A stretch of DNA of 64,000 nt, from the NCBI GenBank assembly GCA_965223755.1, contig CBDCXF010000002.1:372001-436000 (forward strand), given 5' to 3'. Under the pieces are notes generated by a model. It worked only from the letters and a program-made list of their open reading frames with translations. It had not been told where the DNA came from and did not search any database. The stretch is from CBDCXF01 sp965223755. Lineage in GTDB: Bacteria; Acidobacteriota; Thermoanaerobaculia; Multivoradales; JAHEKO01. How positions within the stretch are numbered: the first letter of the stretch is position 1; each line of letters opens with the position of its first letter. The position numbers were made by a program, and so were the translations under genes. Shown one piece after another: positions 55,204 through 63,007 of the stretch.

Positions 55204-56409
55204 CTAAGCCTCCACTTCGTCGCCGCTTGCGGCTTCTTCCTCTTCCGGCTCGTCGCCGAGAATGTCGATTTTGCTTCCGTCTTTGAGGCCGGCTTGGCCG
55301 GCGATCACCACCAAGTCGCCAGGCTCAACACCGTTGTCCGGCATGATGTTGTCGCGGTCCTCGAGCGCCGGCTTGAGCAACAGACGCTCGGCCTTGTCGC
55401 CAGCCACGCGGTAGAGAAAGACCTGATCGGCGTCATAAATGAGGGCCTTTTTGGGCACCAAAATGGCGTCGTCGCTACGGCTGGTGACCAGTTCGACTGA
55501 AACGTACATACCTGGCAGGAGTTCTTCGCTGCGCGGCACGTCGACAGTGACTTTGACCGTGCCGCTGCGCGGATCGACTACCGGAGCGATGCGCTTGATC
55601 GAGCCTTGGCGGGGCTCGTTGCCGCGCGCGGCAGCCAGGATGCGAGCTTCGCCGTCGGTGCGGAGGCTGGCCAGCTCTTTCTCCGGTACGTAGACCAACG
55701 CGACGATGGAATCAAAGTCGATGATCTCGAACAGTTGCTGATTGACCGAGACATGATCGCCGACGTTGACGTGGCGAACCGTGACGGTGCCTGAGATCGG
55801 CGCGCGCACGGCGGTGTAGGAAAGGCCGCGCTGGGCGTCGCGATAGGCGAGCTGCATCTGCTCTAACTCGTACGACGCCTCGTTGAAGACCTGCTCGGAG
55901 ATGAGTTGCTGCTCGAAGAGTCGTTGCTGACGGCGAAATTCCAGTTCTGCCTTGTCGAGCTGACTTTTGGCTCGCGCCAGCGCCGTCTGCTGCTCGTCAT
56001 CTTGCAAGCGCAGAAGCACCTGGCCGCGGCGGACTTCGTCGCCCTCCTCGACTTCCAACGAGCGCACGCGACGTGACGCCTCGGAGAAAACGGTGACCGC
56101 GCTCTCGGCCTCTAGGTTGGTGGTATACCGGAGAACCGACTCGATCGGGCCTCGGGCGATGGTGACGACCTCGACGGGCACGCCTTTACTCTCTTCTTCC
56201 TGATCTTCGCCGTCGGCGGTATCGCCGTTATCAGTATCGTCATCGCCGCCATCCTCCGCGCTCGCGGTTCCCGCGGCGGACTCTTCCGTCGCCTGAGCAT
56301 CGTCGCTCTCGGCCTCTTCGCCCCGCGATCCCGAACAGGCGGTGACCGTTGCCACAATCATCAAAGCTGCCAACCACACCGCTGCACTGTTTCTCCACCA
56401 TTGCATCAT
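55204..56409 (-). CDS. RND periplasmic adaptor (membrane fusion protein), lipoprotein
   Basis: A 401-residue HlyD/AcrA-type adaptor. From the first ATG (GAGG upstream) it has a lipoprotein signal peptide ending TVTAC. An acidic low-complexity stretch follows (about 30-72, with DDDTDNGDTADGEDQEEE). Then come the lipoyl halves (VTVFSEASRRVRSLEVEEGDEVRRGQVLLRL and TAVRAPISGTVTVRHVNVGDHV), separated by a helical hairpin, a beta-barrel part and an acidic tail. It links the permeases to an outer-membrane channel. Two permease genes follow with no gap, so one adaptor probably serves both. The open frame extends upstream without family features. Confidence 0.92.
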   Translation of the reverse strand: MMQWWRNSAAVWLAALMIVATVTACSGSRGEEAESDDAQATEESAAGTASAEDGGDDDTDNGDTADGEDQEEESKGVPVEVVTIARGPIESVLRYTTNLEAESAVTVFSEASRRVRSLEVEEGDEVRRGQVLLRLQDDEQQTALARAKSQLDKAELEFRRQQRLFEQQLISEQVFNEASYELEQMQLAYRDAQRGLSYTAVRAPISGTVTVRHVNVGDHVSVNQQLFEIIDFDSIVALVYVPEKELASLRTDGEARILAAARGNEPRQGSIKRIAPVVDPRSGTVKVTVDVPRSEELLPGMYVSVELVTSRSDDAILVPKKALIYDADQVFLYRVAGDKAERLLLKPALEDRDNIMPDNGVEPGDLVVIAGQAGLKDGSKIDILGDEPEEEEAASGDEVEA

Positions 56410-56509
56410 TCTGTCCTCGCTGTGTGAGAGCTTCTGCGGCCCTCTTTGGTCTGCTTGTTGGTACGCGCCGCGAGCGCGATTTGTTTCAGTTTGTGAACGC
56501 TGCCGTCGG

Positions 56510-56749
56510 CTACAAATCTTCGTTGTCAGAAAGGGCTGAAGCATCGTCTGCGTCGATCTGGCTGACGATCTGCCGCACCTCGGTTTCGGCGCGGCGGAGC
56601 TTGGCACGTGCGGTTTCCAGAAGCTTGCTGGCGCGCTGGAGTTCTTGGGCCAAAGTATCGATGTCGATGCTCTCGTCTTCGATGCCGGAGAGGATGGCTT
56701 CGAGTTCGGCCATCGCCTGGCCAAAAGTCAGATCTTTTTCCTCGCTCAT
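56510..56749 (-). CDS. xseB: exodeoxyribonuclease VII small subunit
   Basis: A 79-residue protein with the helical pattern of XseB: LTFGQAMAELEAILSGIEDESIDIDTLAQELQRASKLLETARAKLRRAE. It forms the exonuclease VII complex with XseA and degrades single-stranded DNA in both directions. Length is normal and the C-terminal tail is acidic. Its ATG overlaps the xseA stop (ATGA), so the two subunits are translationally coupled. The adaptor gene of the efflux operon follows 100 bp downstream. Confidence 0.93.
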   Translation of the reverse strand: MSEEKDLTFGQAMAELEAILSGIEDESIDIDTLAQELQRASKLLETARAKLRRAETEVRQIVSQIDADDASALSDNEDL

Positions 56750-58125
56750 TTGCTTTCCTCGGTCGATTCAATCTGCGCCCAAAAGCCGCCGCGAGCCAGT
56801 CGTGTGTGGATTCGCTCGCCGCGGTTGAGATCGGCGGCCGAACGCACCAACCCACCACCTTCACGGCGGGTCACACTGTACCCTCGAGCCAGCAGTCTGT
56901 CAGGGGCCAGCTCGGCGGCTAGGCGCTGGTATCCGTCGAGCTGTACCTCCAGGCGAGCGGTGAGGTTGCCGGCTGAAGCGGCGATTCCACGCGCCACGCT
57001 TCGCAGGTGCCCAAGGCTTCCGGTCAGTAGTGCTTGCGCTGTACGTGGCGTGCGGTCGGAGAGCTTTGCGACCGCGACTTCGGCGGCGACCATGCGCCGC
57101 TGAGATGCCGAGGCGATACGGCCGCCGACACCGTCAAGACGTCGGCGCGCCGCCTGAACCCGCTCCGAAGCGACGCGAAGGCGCAATCCGCTTCTCGCCA
57201 GTTGCCGTTCGGCGGCTGTCTGCAGGCCGTCGCTTGCGGCCACCAACGCCGCCGCCAGCTCGGCACGGCGACGCTCCGCGCCGTTCACCCGCTCAACCAA
57301 AAACGATGCCGCCTGGGTGGGGGTCTTGACGCTGGTGTGTGCGACGCGGTCGCTGACGCTGAGGTCGATTTGGTGACCGAGCCCAACGATCACCGGATGC
57401 GGACAGGAAGCGACCGCAGTCGCGACCGGGTAGGTGTCGAAAGCGTGCAGATCGCTCTTCGCGCCGCCGCCGCGCACGACGACGACCGCATCGACATCGG
57501 CCGCAGATGCCGTAGCCAGTCCGCTGGCGATGGAGTCGGGGGCGTACTGCCCCTGGACCACCGTGTCGATGAGGGCAATGTCAAAAGCCCAACCGCTGTC
57601 GCCAAGGCCGGTGACGAAGTCCTGGTATCCGGCGCTGCCAACCGACGCTACCACCGCCAATTTCAGGGGCACGTCTGGGAGCTCAAGGCTGCGGTTGCGG
57701 TCGATCAGGCCCGCCCGCGCCAGCCTCGCCGTGGTCTCGCGCCGTAACAGTTCAACGCGCCCGAGCAAAAACGTCGGGTCGATCTCGCGGATAGCCAGTT
57801 GCAGCCGGCCCTGCGGCGGATAGAGGTCCAGATTGGCACGGACGCGAATCTCGACGCCCTCGCCGAGCTCGACTCCGGCCCGGGCCAGCTCTCGATCGAC
57901 GCGTTCGAGGTCGCTGCGCCAAATGACCGAATCCAGGCGTCCGATCAGGGCATCGCCGGTGCCCTTTTCAACCAGTTCGAAATAGAGGTGACCGCTACGA
58001 CTGCGATGCAATCGCTGCACTTCGCCGCGCACCCACAGAAAAGGAAACGCCTCGCCGACGAAGATCTTGATCTCTTCGCACAGTTCGGCGACCGAGTAGG
58101 TGGCGCCGTGATCGGTCAGCGACAC
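56746..58125 (-). CDS. xseA: exodeoxyribonuclease VII large subunit
   Basis: A 459-residue nuclease. The N-terminal OB fold (FLWVRGEVQRLHRSRSGHLYFELVEKG) precedes the catalytic domain with VVASVGSAGYQDFVTGL, DAVVVVRGGGAKSDLHAFDTYPVA and the signature GLGHQIDLSVSDRVAHTSVKTPTQAASFLV. A long arginine-rich coiled-coil (about 285-400) ends in LLARGYSVTRREGG. Length and order match the family. It is overlapped by xseB and preceded 12 bp upstream by an uncharacterised gene on the same strand. Confidence 0.95.
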   Translation of the reverse strand: MSLTDHGATYSVAELCEEIKIFVGEAFPFLWVRGEVQRLHRSRSGHLYFELVEKGTGDALIGRLDSVIWRSDLERVDRELARAGVELGEGVEIRVRANLDLYPPQGRLQLAIREIDPTFLLGRVELLRRETTARLARAGLIDRNRSLELPDVPLKLAVVASVGSAGYQDFVTGLGDSGWAFDIALIDTVVQGQYAPDSIASGLATASAADVDAVVVVRGGGAKSDLHAFDTYPVATAVASCPHPVIVGLGHQIDLSVSDRVAHTSVKTPTQAASFLVERVNGAERRRAELAAALVAASDGLQTAAERQLARSGLRLRVASERVQAARRRLDGVGGRIASASQRRMVAAEVAVAKLSDRTPRTAQALLTGSLGHLRSVARGIAASAGNLTARLEVQLDGYQRLAAELAPDRLLARGYSVTRREGGGLVRSAADLNRGERIHTRLARGGFWAQIESTEESK

Positions 58126-58137
58126 AGAAAGGACGAG

Positions 58138-58677
58138 CTAGTAGGAATTGAGCTCGCTGCCGTCTTCGAGTGGAATGCCTTCCGCCCAACCGATCGCCTG
58201 CTGGTTGCCCAGGGTGTAGCGCTGGATGAACTCAAGGGCGTCCTTGCGGCGGCGGAACATGCGCCAAATAAAGGTGTGTCCGGCCGGGGCGGTGAAGTAG
58301 GTGTAGTCCCGCGCTCCGTCGGAGAGATCGAATCCCAGGTTGGAATCGCCGTTGACGCCAACACAAGCCATGGCGATGGCGCGGTAGGCCAGAGCCAGCG
58401 CTTTCAGACCCTCTTCCAGCTCTCCCAACTCCTCGCGCGATTGCTGGGTGTGGTAGATCGAAACGTGGTTGGGATCTTCTTCCCCCAGCAAGGTGTAGGG
58501 GACGTCGTGGTGATCCATCGCGTCCTTGGAGTCTGCGGTGGTGACGTACACCGCTTCGGTACCGTCCACTTTGTAGGTGATCGCCAGGGACTCTTGCGGC
58601 AGCTCGGTGAACACCTCGCGCAAGATCGAGTCGTCTTCAATGGTGAAATAGTAAAGCCGTCGTTGCCTTTTACTCAT
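58138..58677 (-). CDS. hypothetical protein upstream of xseA
   Basis: A 179-residue soluble protein. I do not recognise the family. It starts MSKRQRRLYYFTIEDDSILR. The middle is rich in acidic residues (SREELGELEEGLKALALAYRAIAM). The C-terminal part is aromatic and basic: YTYFTAPAGHTFIWRMFRRRKDALEFIQRYTLGN. No signal peptide, cysteine pairs or nucleotide-binding loop is visible. It ends 12 bp before xseA on the same strand, so it is probably expressed with the exonuclease VII subunits. Whether it has a DNA-related role is unknown. Confidence 0.7.
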   Translation of the reverse strand: MSKRQRRLYYFTIEDDSILREVFTELPQESLAITYKVDGTEAVYVTTADSKDAMDHHDVPYTLLGEEDPNHVSIYHTQQSREELGELEEGLKALALAYRAIAMACVGVNGDSNLGFDLSDGARDYTYFTAPAGHTFIWRMFRRRKDALEFIQRYTLGNQQAIGWAEGIPLEDGSELNSY

Positions 58678-58759
58678 CGTCGCTTTGTCCTCGACCCGAA
58701 ACGGGCCGTCTATGTCGATTTGTGGGCGAGCAAGCTGTTCCTCGCTCGCGAGGATCAGT

Positions 58760-59470
58760 TCAGCGGCTGATTGTACCGTCGCCGGCGGTGGCCGCGATAG
58801 TTGAGAACCCGCCGGTGGCGGCCAGATATTCCCTCAGTCGCTGCCTTTCGCCGGGGCTGAGCTGCTCGGCTGTGAGTGTGGTCGACGTTCCCGGCTCGGG
58901 CAAAGGGACAATGGCGGTCGTGAAGACGCGCTCCAGCATCGAGCAGTCAATGCCGAGAATGGCGAGTGCGATGTTGCAGATTCCATAGAGCTGCTCGCCG
59001 AGGCCGCTTTGAATGCGGATGCTAAGGGTCTTCGGCATCCACACCGAAACCACTTGCACGTCGCCGTTGGACAGCGAGACGAAGCGCACTTTGGCGTCGA
59101 CTTCGACCTCTTGTTCGGGAACCACGACGTGGTCGCGTAAATCGCCCGCCGAACCCAGGGCGTCGATTTTGGCGACCAAGTCGCCCTCACCGCGAAAACG
59201 CACGCGGGTCCGGGTCTCGTATACCCCCTCCTCGATAGGGCGCAACTGGACGTTGTTCTCGAGCACCTCAAGTTGATGGTCCGGCGAGGACAGCGTCATG
59301 CTGACCGGTCCTTCGGGGGTCCAGGAAACATCCTCGTCGACCCGGTCGTAGGGTCCGTTCATTTTGGAGAAAGTGAAATCCGCCCACGGTTCCTCAGCGG
59401 ATGCGGCGGACGCGACACAAATCAATACAAAACAAAAAAAGACTCGCCTCAAAAGATCCCTCACATTCAT
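58760..59470 (-). CDS. secreted protein, hypothetical
   Basis: A 236-residue protein with a clear signal peptide (LLRRVFFCFVLICVASAASA). The mature part is beta-strand-rich (VSMTLSSPDHQLEVLENNVQLR and VEVDAKVRFVSLSNGDVQVVSVWMP). A single hydrophobic stretch GICNIALAILGIDCSMLERVF carries two cysteines that could form a disulfide. The C-terminal region reads LTAEQLSPGERQRLREYLAATGG. I do not recognise the family. It lies 53 bp after the VWA protein gene on the same strand and may act with it outside the membrane. Confidence 0.65.
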   Translation of the reverse strand: MNVRDLLRRVFFCFVLICVASAASAEEPWADFTFSKMNGPYDRVDEDVSWTPEGPVSMTLSSPDHQLEVLENNVQLRPIEEGVYETRTRVRFRGEGDLVAKIDALGSAGDLRDHVVVPEQEVEVDAKVRFVSLSNGDVQVVSVWMPKTLSIRIQSGLGEQLYGICNIALAILGIDCSMLERVFTTAIVPLPEPGTSTTLTAEQLSPGERQRLREYLAATGGFSTIAATAGDGTISR

Positions 59471-59523
59471 GATCCAAGATGCTAGCAGGGGGTCAGACTC
59501 GTGCGGATGGCTCCAGGATGGAG

Positions 59524-62112
59524 CTAGTAGACGTAGCCGCCTCGCGTCCTTGCCCTGTATCCCCGCTTGTTGACCTTGACCGCGACTTCGTGAAACTCGC
59601 CTTCGGCACCCGGCGGCGTGGGCGCGTAGGCGATCAAGATTTGATTCCGTAGCTCTTCGGCGATTTGCCGATAGACAGTCCGCAGTTCCTCGGCCTTGTT
59701 GACGAAGTAGGACCGGCCGCCGGTCTCGGCGGCGAGCCGCTCGAGCTGCTTGCGCACTACCTGGTCCCCCAAACCGATGGTGTAGACCAGGGCGCCACTT
59801 CCGCGCGCGTAGGCCATCGCCGTCTCGAAGTCGACCTTGCTCGCAGTGTCCTCGCCGTCCGAAAGAACCAGGAGGGCTTTGCGTCCCTCGAATCCACTGG
59901 CAAAGAAGATGCTCTTGACGATGGCGTCGTTGAAGGTGGTGAATCCGTAGGAAGTGAGCTCCGCGAGCTGCTGGCGCGCCAGGTCTATGTCGTCGGTCGG
60001 CGGCGTAATGACGTCGGCCGAACTCGAAAACGCAATGGTGTAGACGCGGTCCTGAGCACGGATCACCTGATCGAGGAATCCATTGACAGCCCGGCGGGCT
60101 TCCGGCAGAGCGTTCTTCATCGAAGACGAGGTGTCGATCATGAAGCCCACCACCAAGGGTAGGTTTTCAACGTGTTCGAATTTGCTGATCTCTTGGCTCA
60201 CTCCCCGGTCGAAGACAACGAAATCCTCTTTCGCCACCTCCGTAGCCGCTGGTCGACCCGAGCCGTCGGTCACCGTGGTCATCAGCTCGACCAAGCGAAC
60301 ATCTACTTCCTCTAAGAGATCGGGTGAGTTGAGAAACCGCACGTCTTCGACGCGCGCACCGTTGGTCAGGGTCGCGGTTACGGTCAAGAACGCGGTGAGT
60401 CCGGAGGGTGGAGCCTGGAACTCGGCTTGCCAGGGCGGCGAGTTGAGGGTTGCAAAAGGCTTAGCATCGAGGGCGAATTCGACTTTTTCGACGCGCCGCT
60501 CGGGCGGCAAAGTAACTTCCGCTCGGACCGTGGCTCGCCCCGCCGCGAGTTGCTCTCCGCGGCGCGGGTTGACGATGCGCACCGAAAACGAGCCCCGCGG
60601 CTGATTCACCGTGAACTCGTCCGAAGCGACCACGTTGCCCTCTCCGTCGAGGGCCTCGGCGCGGACGATTTGCTCTTTGGGCGGTGTGGCCAGCCGCAAT
60701 TCGGCTGTATATGGCGAACCGCGCCGCGTCAATTGCTTCTTGCCGTCGACCCAGAAGGCGACCGCTTCGACGTCGCCGCTGACGACCGCCTCAGCGCTCA
60801 ACGTTCCGAAGACAACCTCGTCAATTGGAGGCACCAAATAGAGTTCCGTACCCGCATCTTCGGCATTCTCTGCCAGTTTGTCGACCACATCGGCTGTGGT
60901 AACAAGCATTGAACCGCGGTCCAGGTTGCGAGGTTTTACCGGAAGCCGCGGCACCCTAAAAGTCCGGTCCAAGTAGGCCACTTTGCCACTGGTGGGGTCT
61001 TTCACCCGAAGCCGGGCCACGAACGGCGTGTCGGGCCGTAGAGCCTCGGAAAACGAGACGCTCAACCCAGGTCGATCGGCGTCCAACTCTTCTATTGGCA
61101 GGCGGAAGCGGAATCGCACTGCCTCAAACACTTCCTGTTCTTGCTCCAAGACGCCTTCGAGGACCAGCCGCAGTTCCGGCTCAATCACCTCCGGCGTCGT
61201 TGGCTCGGTTGTTGTCGTCGTCACAGTCTGCGCCACGTTACTTCCGTCCGCAGCGAAAGACTGCCCATCCCACGCACCGTCGCCACGACCGATTTCAACC
61301 GGCTCCGGCTGCAGTGGTTCTTCGGTCAGTGCGATGACGGACGGGTCTTCAACGTCGACGACAAACAGAGTCTGCATGCGTTGGCGAAGGAGTTCTGGAA
61401 AGTAGATCTGCAAATCGACGCCGGCAAGGTCGTCACTGACTTCGTCGCCGCCCACCGAGTCGGCCCAGGCGGCAAGATCGGAAGGAGGCTTGAGGACGGC
61501 ACGGATGTCGTCGTCCGTGGGTCGATCTTCCATCGGTTTGAAGAGACCATCGACACCGGTGGCCAAGTCGAGATCCTTGGCGGCTTCGCAAGTGCGCTTG
61601 TCGAACCTCTTACCGCGAATTTGTCTCTTGAACTGCTCGTACTGTTCCATGTAGTACCGCATCTCGTCGGTAAACAGCAGGCCTTTGCCGTCAGTGGGAA
61701 GCCAGAGTTTGTAGGTCCCGTCACCGACTCGGTAGAAGACAAGCGCCGGTTCCTCTTCGCTATAGCGCCAGATCTCGATCGGCTGGTAGACGAAGCCGCA
61801 CTCGATTTGCAGTTTGTCGTTGGGTACGCCGCGCAAAAAGACAGCACGCGAGCGCGCGTCGAGCGGGGTCAGGTAGAGATCGCGGTAGAGGCGTTGGCGG
61901 GTCGCGACCGCCCCTTGCAAACTGTCGTCAGTGAGAATCTCGGCAACTTTCCGATCGAGCGCTTCCGGTTCGAGGTCTTCTGCGTCGGCAATCAACCACT
62001 GCGGGCCGACGTCGAGATCTCGTGCTTGGTCGGCATGCACGCCCGCAGAGAACACGAAAAACGCCGTTGCGACGACGGCAAGAATGGCTAGTGGTAATCG
62101 AGTCCAGGGCAT
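59524..62112 (-). CDS. secreted VWFA-related protein (Acidobacterial type)
   Basis: An 862-residue exported protein with a signal peptide (LPLAILAVVATAFFVFSAGVHA). The N-terminal 200 residues resemble a GWxTD-type domain (RDLYLTPLDARSRAVFLRGVPN). After a Thr-rich linker (about 293-302) come beta-sandwich domains. A VWA domain from about 650 has the MIDAS motif Asp660-x-Ser-x-Ser in GFMIDTSSSMKNA and LVLSDGEDTASKVDF later on. This architecture is characteristic of the VWFA-related family expanded in Acidobacteriota. Probable roles are surface adhesion or complex assembly; the ligand is unknown. It lies 205 bp after the thioesterase gene. Confidence 0.88.
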   Translation of the reverse strand: MPWTRLPLAILAVVATAFFVFSAGVHADQARDLDVGPQWLIADAEDLEPEALDRKVAEILTDDSLQGAVATRQRLYRDLYLTPLDARSRAVFLRGVPNDKLQIECGFVYQPIEIWRYSEEEPALVFYRVGDGTYKLWLPTDGKGLLFTDEMRYYMEQYEQFKRQIRGKRFDKRTCEAAKDLDLATGVDGLFKPMEDRPTDDDIRAVLKPPSDLAAWADSVGGDEVSDDLAGVDLQIYFPELLRQRMQTLFVVDVEDPSVIALTEEPLQPEPVEIGRGDGAWDGQSFAADGSNVAQTVTTTTTEPTTPEVIEPELRLVLEGVLEQEQEVFEAVRFRFRLPIEELDADRPGLSVSFSEALRPDTPFVARLRVKDPTSGKVAYLDRTFRVPRLPVKPRNLDRGSMLVTTADVVDKLAENAEDAGTELYLVPPIDEVVFGTLSAEAVVSGDVEAVAFWVDGKKQLTRRGSPYTAELRLATPPKEQIVRAEALDGEGNVVASDEFTVNQPRGSFSVRIVNPRRGEQLAAGRATVRAEVTLPPERRVEKVEFALDAKPFATLNSPPWQAEFQAPPSGLTAFLTVTATLTNGARVEDVRFLNSPDLLEEVDVRLVELMTTVTDGSGRPAATEVAKEDFVVFDRGVSQEISKFEHVENLPLVVGFMIDTSSSMKNALPEARRAVNGFLDQVIRAQDRVYTIAFSSSADVITPPTDDIDLARQQLAELTSYGFTTFNDAIVKSIFFASGFEGRKALLVLSDGEDTASKVDFETAMAYARGSGALVYTIGLGDQVVRKQLERLAAETGGRSYFVNKAEELRTVYRQIAEELRNQILIAYAPTPPGAEGEFHEVAVKVNKRGYRARTRGGYVY

Positions 62113-62317
62113 CGTGCGTACCCGTCAAAGCAATACGGGTGCCATTGGCGTTGAAGTTTCCTCCAGGCGGCGCGTACCCTTCGGTAATCTCCTGCGGGAG
62201 CTGGAGTTACGACGTCGTTGGAGCGACGAAGATAGAAGCGTTCGGGTCCGTTTTGGGAGATGGAGATGAAGAAGATCCAGGACGCTCCGTGCACGAACAG
62301 CGCGGCTCGAACGCAGG

Positions 62318-62770
62318 TCAGCCATCTGCACCGGCCTCGAACGCTTGGATGGCCGCGCGCAGACCTTCTGGGATCGGCAAGGCGCGGCCTTCGGTGTAGT
62401 TGGCCCAGGCAATGACTCCCTCTCCCTCGGCGGCAAGTTGGCGGTCCGGCAACTCGATCACTTGGTAGGCCATGGTAAAGCTCTTGCCGCCGAGCCGGAT
62501 CACGCCTGCTCGGATCTCGAGTTGACCCGGGTAGTGCAGTTGCCGCCGAAAGTTGCAATTGGTGGCAACCAGTGCCGGCCCGATTCCCTCTTCTTGGAAA
62601 CGCTGCAGGCCGACTGCGCGGAAGTAGCCCATGCGTGCCGACTCCATGAAGGTGAAGAACTTGGCGTTATTGACGTGGCCAATGTGGTCGTGATCTCCCC
62701 ACCGCAGGGTGATCGGCTCGGCGTGCGGAAAACGAGTCTGCGCCTTACTGTCGTTCGACGAGCTAGTCAT
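62318..62770 (-). CDS. acyl-CoA thioesterase, YbgC/4HBT type
   Basis: A 150-residue hotdog thioesterase. The catalytic motif lies at the start of the fold: LRWGDHDHIGHVNNAKFFTFMESARMGYF, where Asp and His act as in 4-hydroxybenzoyl-CoA thioesterase. Later strands (CNFRRQLHYPGQLEIRAGVIRLGGKSF) complete the fold. The cytoplasmic substrate is not known. The ATG has TAGACT 6 nt upstream and no Shine-Dalgarno sequence. It is divergent from the membrane-protein gene at 63008. Confidence 0.9.
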   Translation of the reverse strand: MTSSSNDSKAQTRFPHAEPITLRWGDHDHIGHVNNAKFFTFMESARMGYFRAVGLQRFQEEGIGPALVATNCNFRRQLHYPGQLEIRAGVIRLGGKSFTMAYQVIELPDRQLAAEGEGVIAWANYTEGRALPIPEGLRAAIQAFEAGADG

Positions 62771-62776
62771 CGGCGG

Positions 62777-62782
62777 AGTCTA
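62777..62782 (-). promoter_or_regulatory. candidate leaderless -10 element (TAGACT) for the thioesterase
   Basis: On the minus strand TAGACT, within CATAGACT, ends 6 nt before the ATG at 62768-62770. Confidence 0.4.
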
Positions 62783-62925
62783 TGACGGTGGCACCCCGAA
62801 GACTTTAGCCTATGCACCCTATGCTAGGGTTTTCGTATCGTTACTGTTCGGTTCGTTGAACTGATTGCCTGAGATCGCGGCAGGAGGACGCTTCCAAGGA
62901 CGCTCGATGGGATCGATCGCAAAGT

Positions 62926-63000
62926 CTATGACCTTTAAGTCGATGGCCTTTAAGTCGATGGCCTTTAAGTCGGCGGCCTTGAAGCATGTAGCCTTGTTGA
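62926..63000. repeat. five 15-bp tandem repeats (CGATGGCCTTTAAGT)
   Basis: Units start at 62926, 62941, 62956, 62971 and 62986. The first three are nearly identical and the last two degenerate. They end 7 bp before the ATG at 63008. On the minus strand one frame reads as DLKAI-type pentads. Confidence 0.85.
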
Positions 63001-63007
63001 GAGCCCG

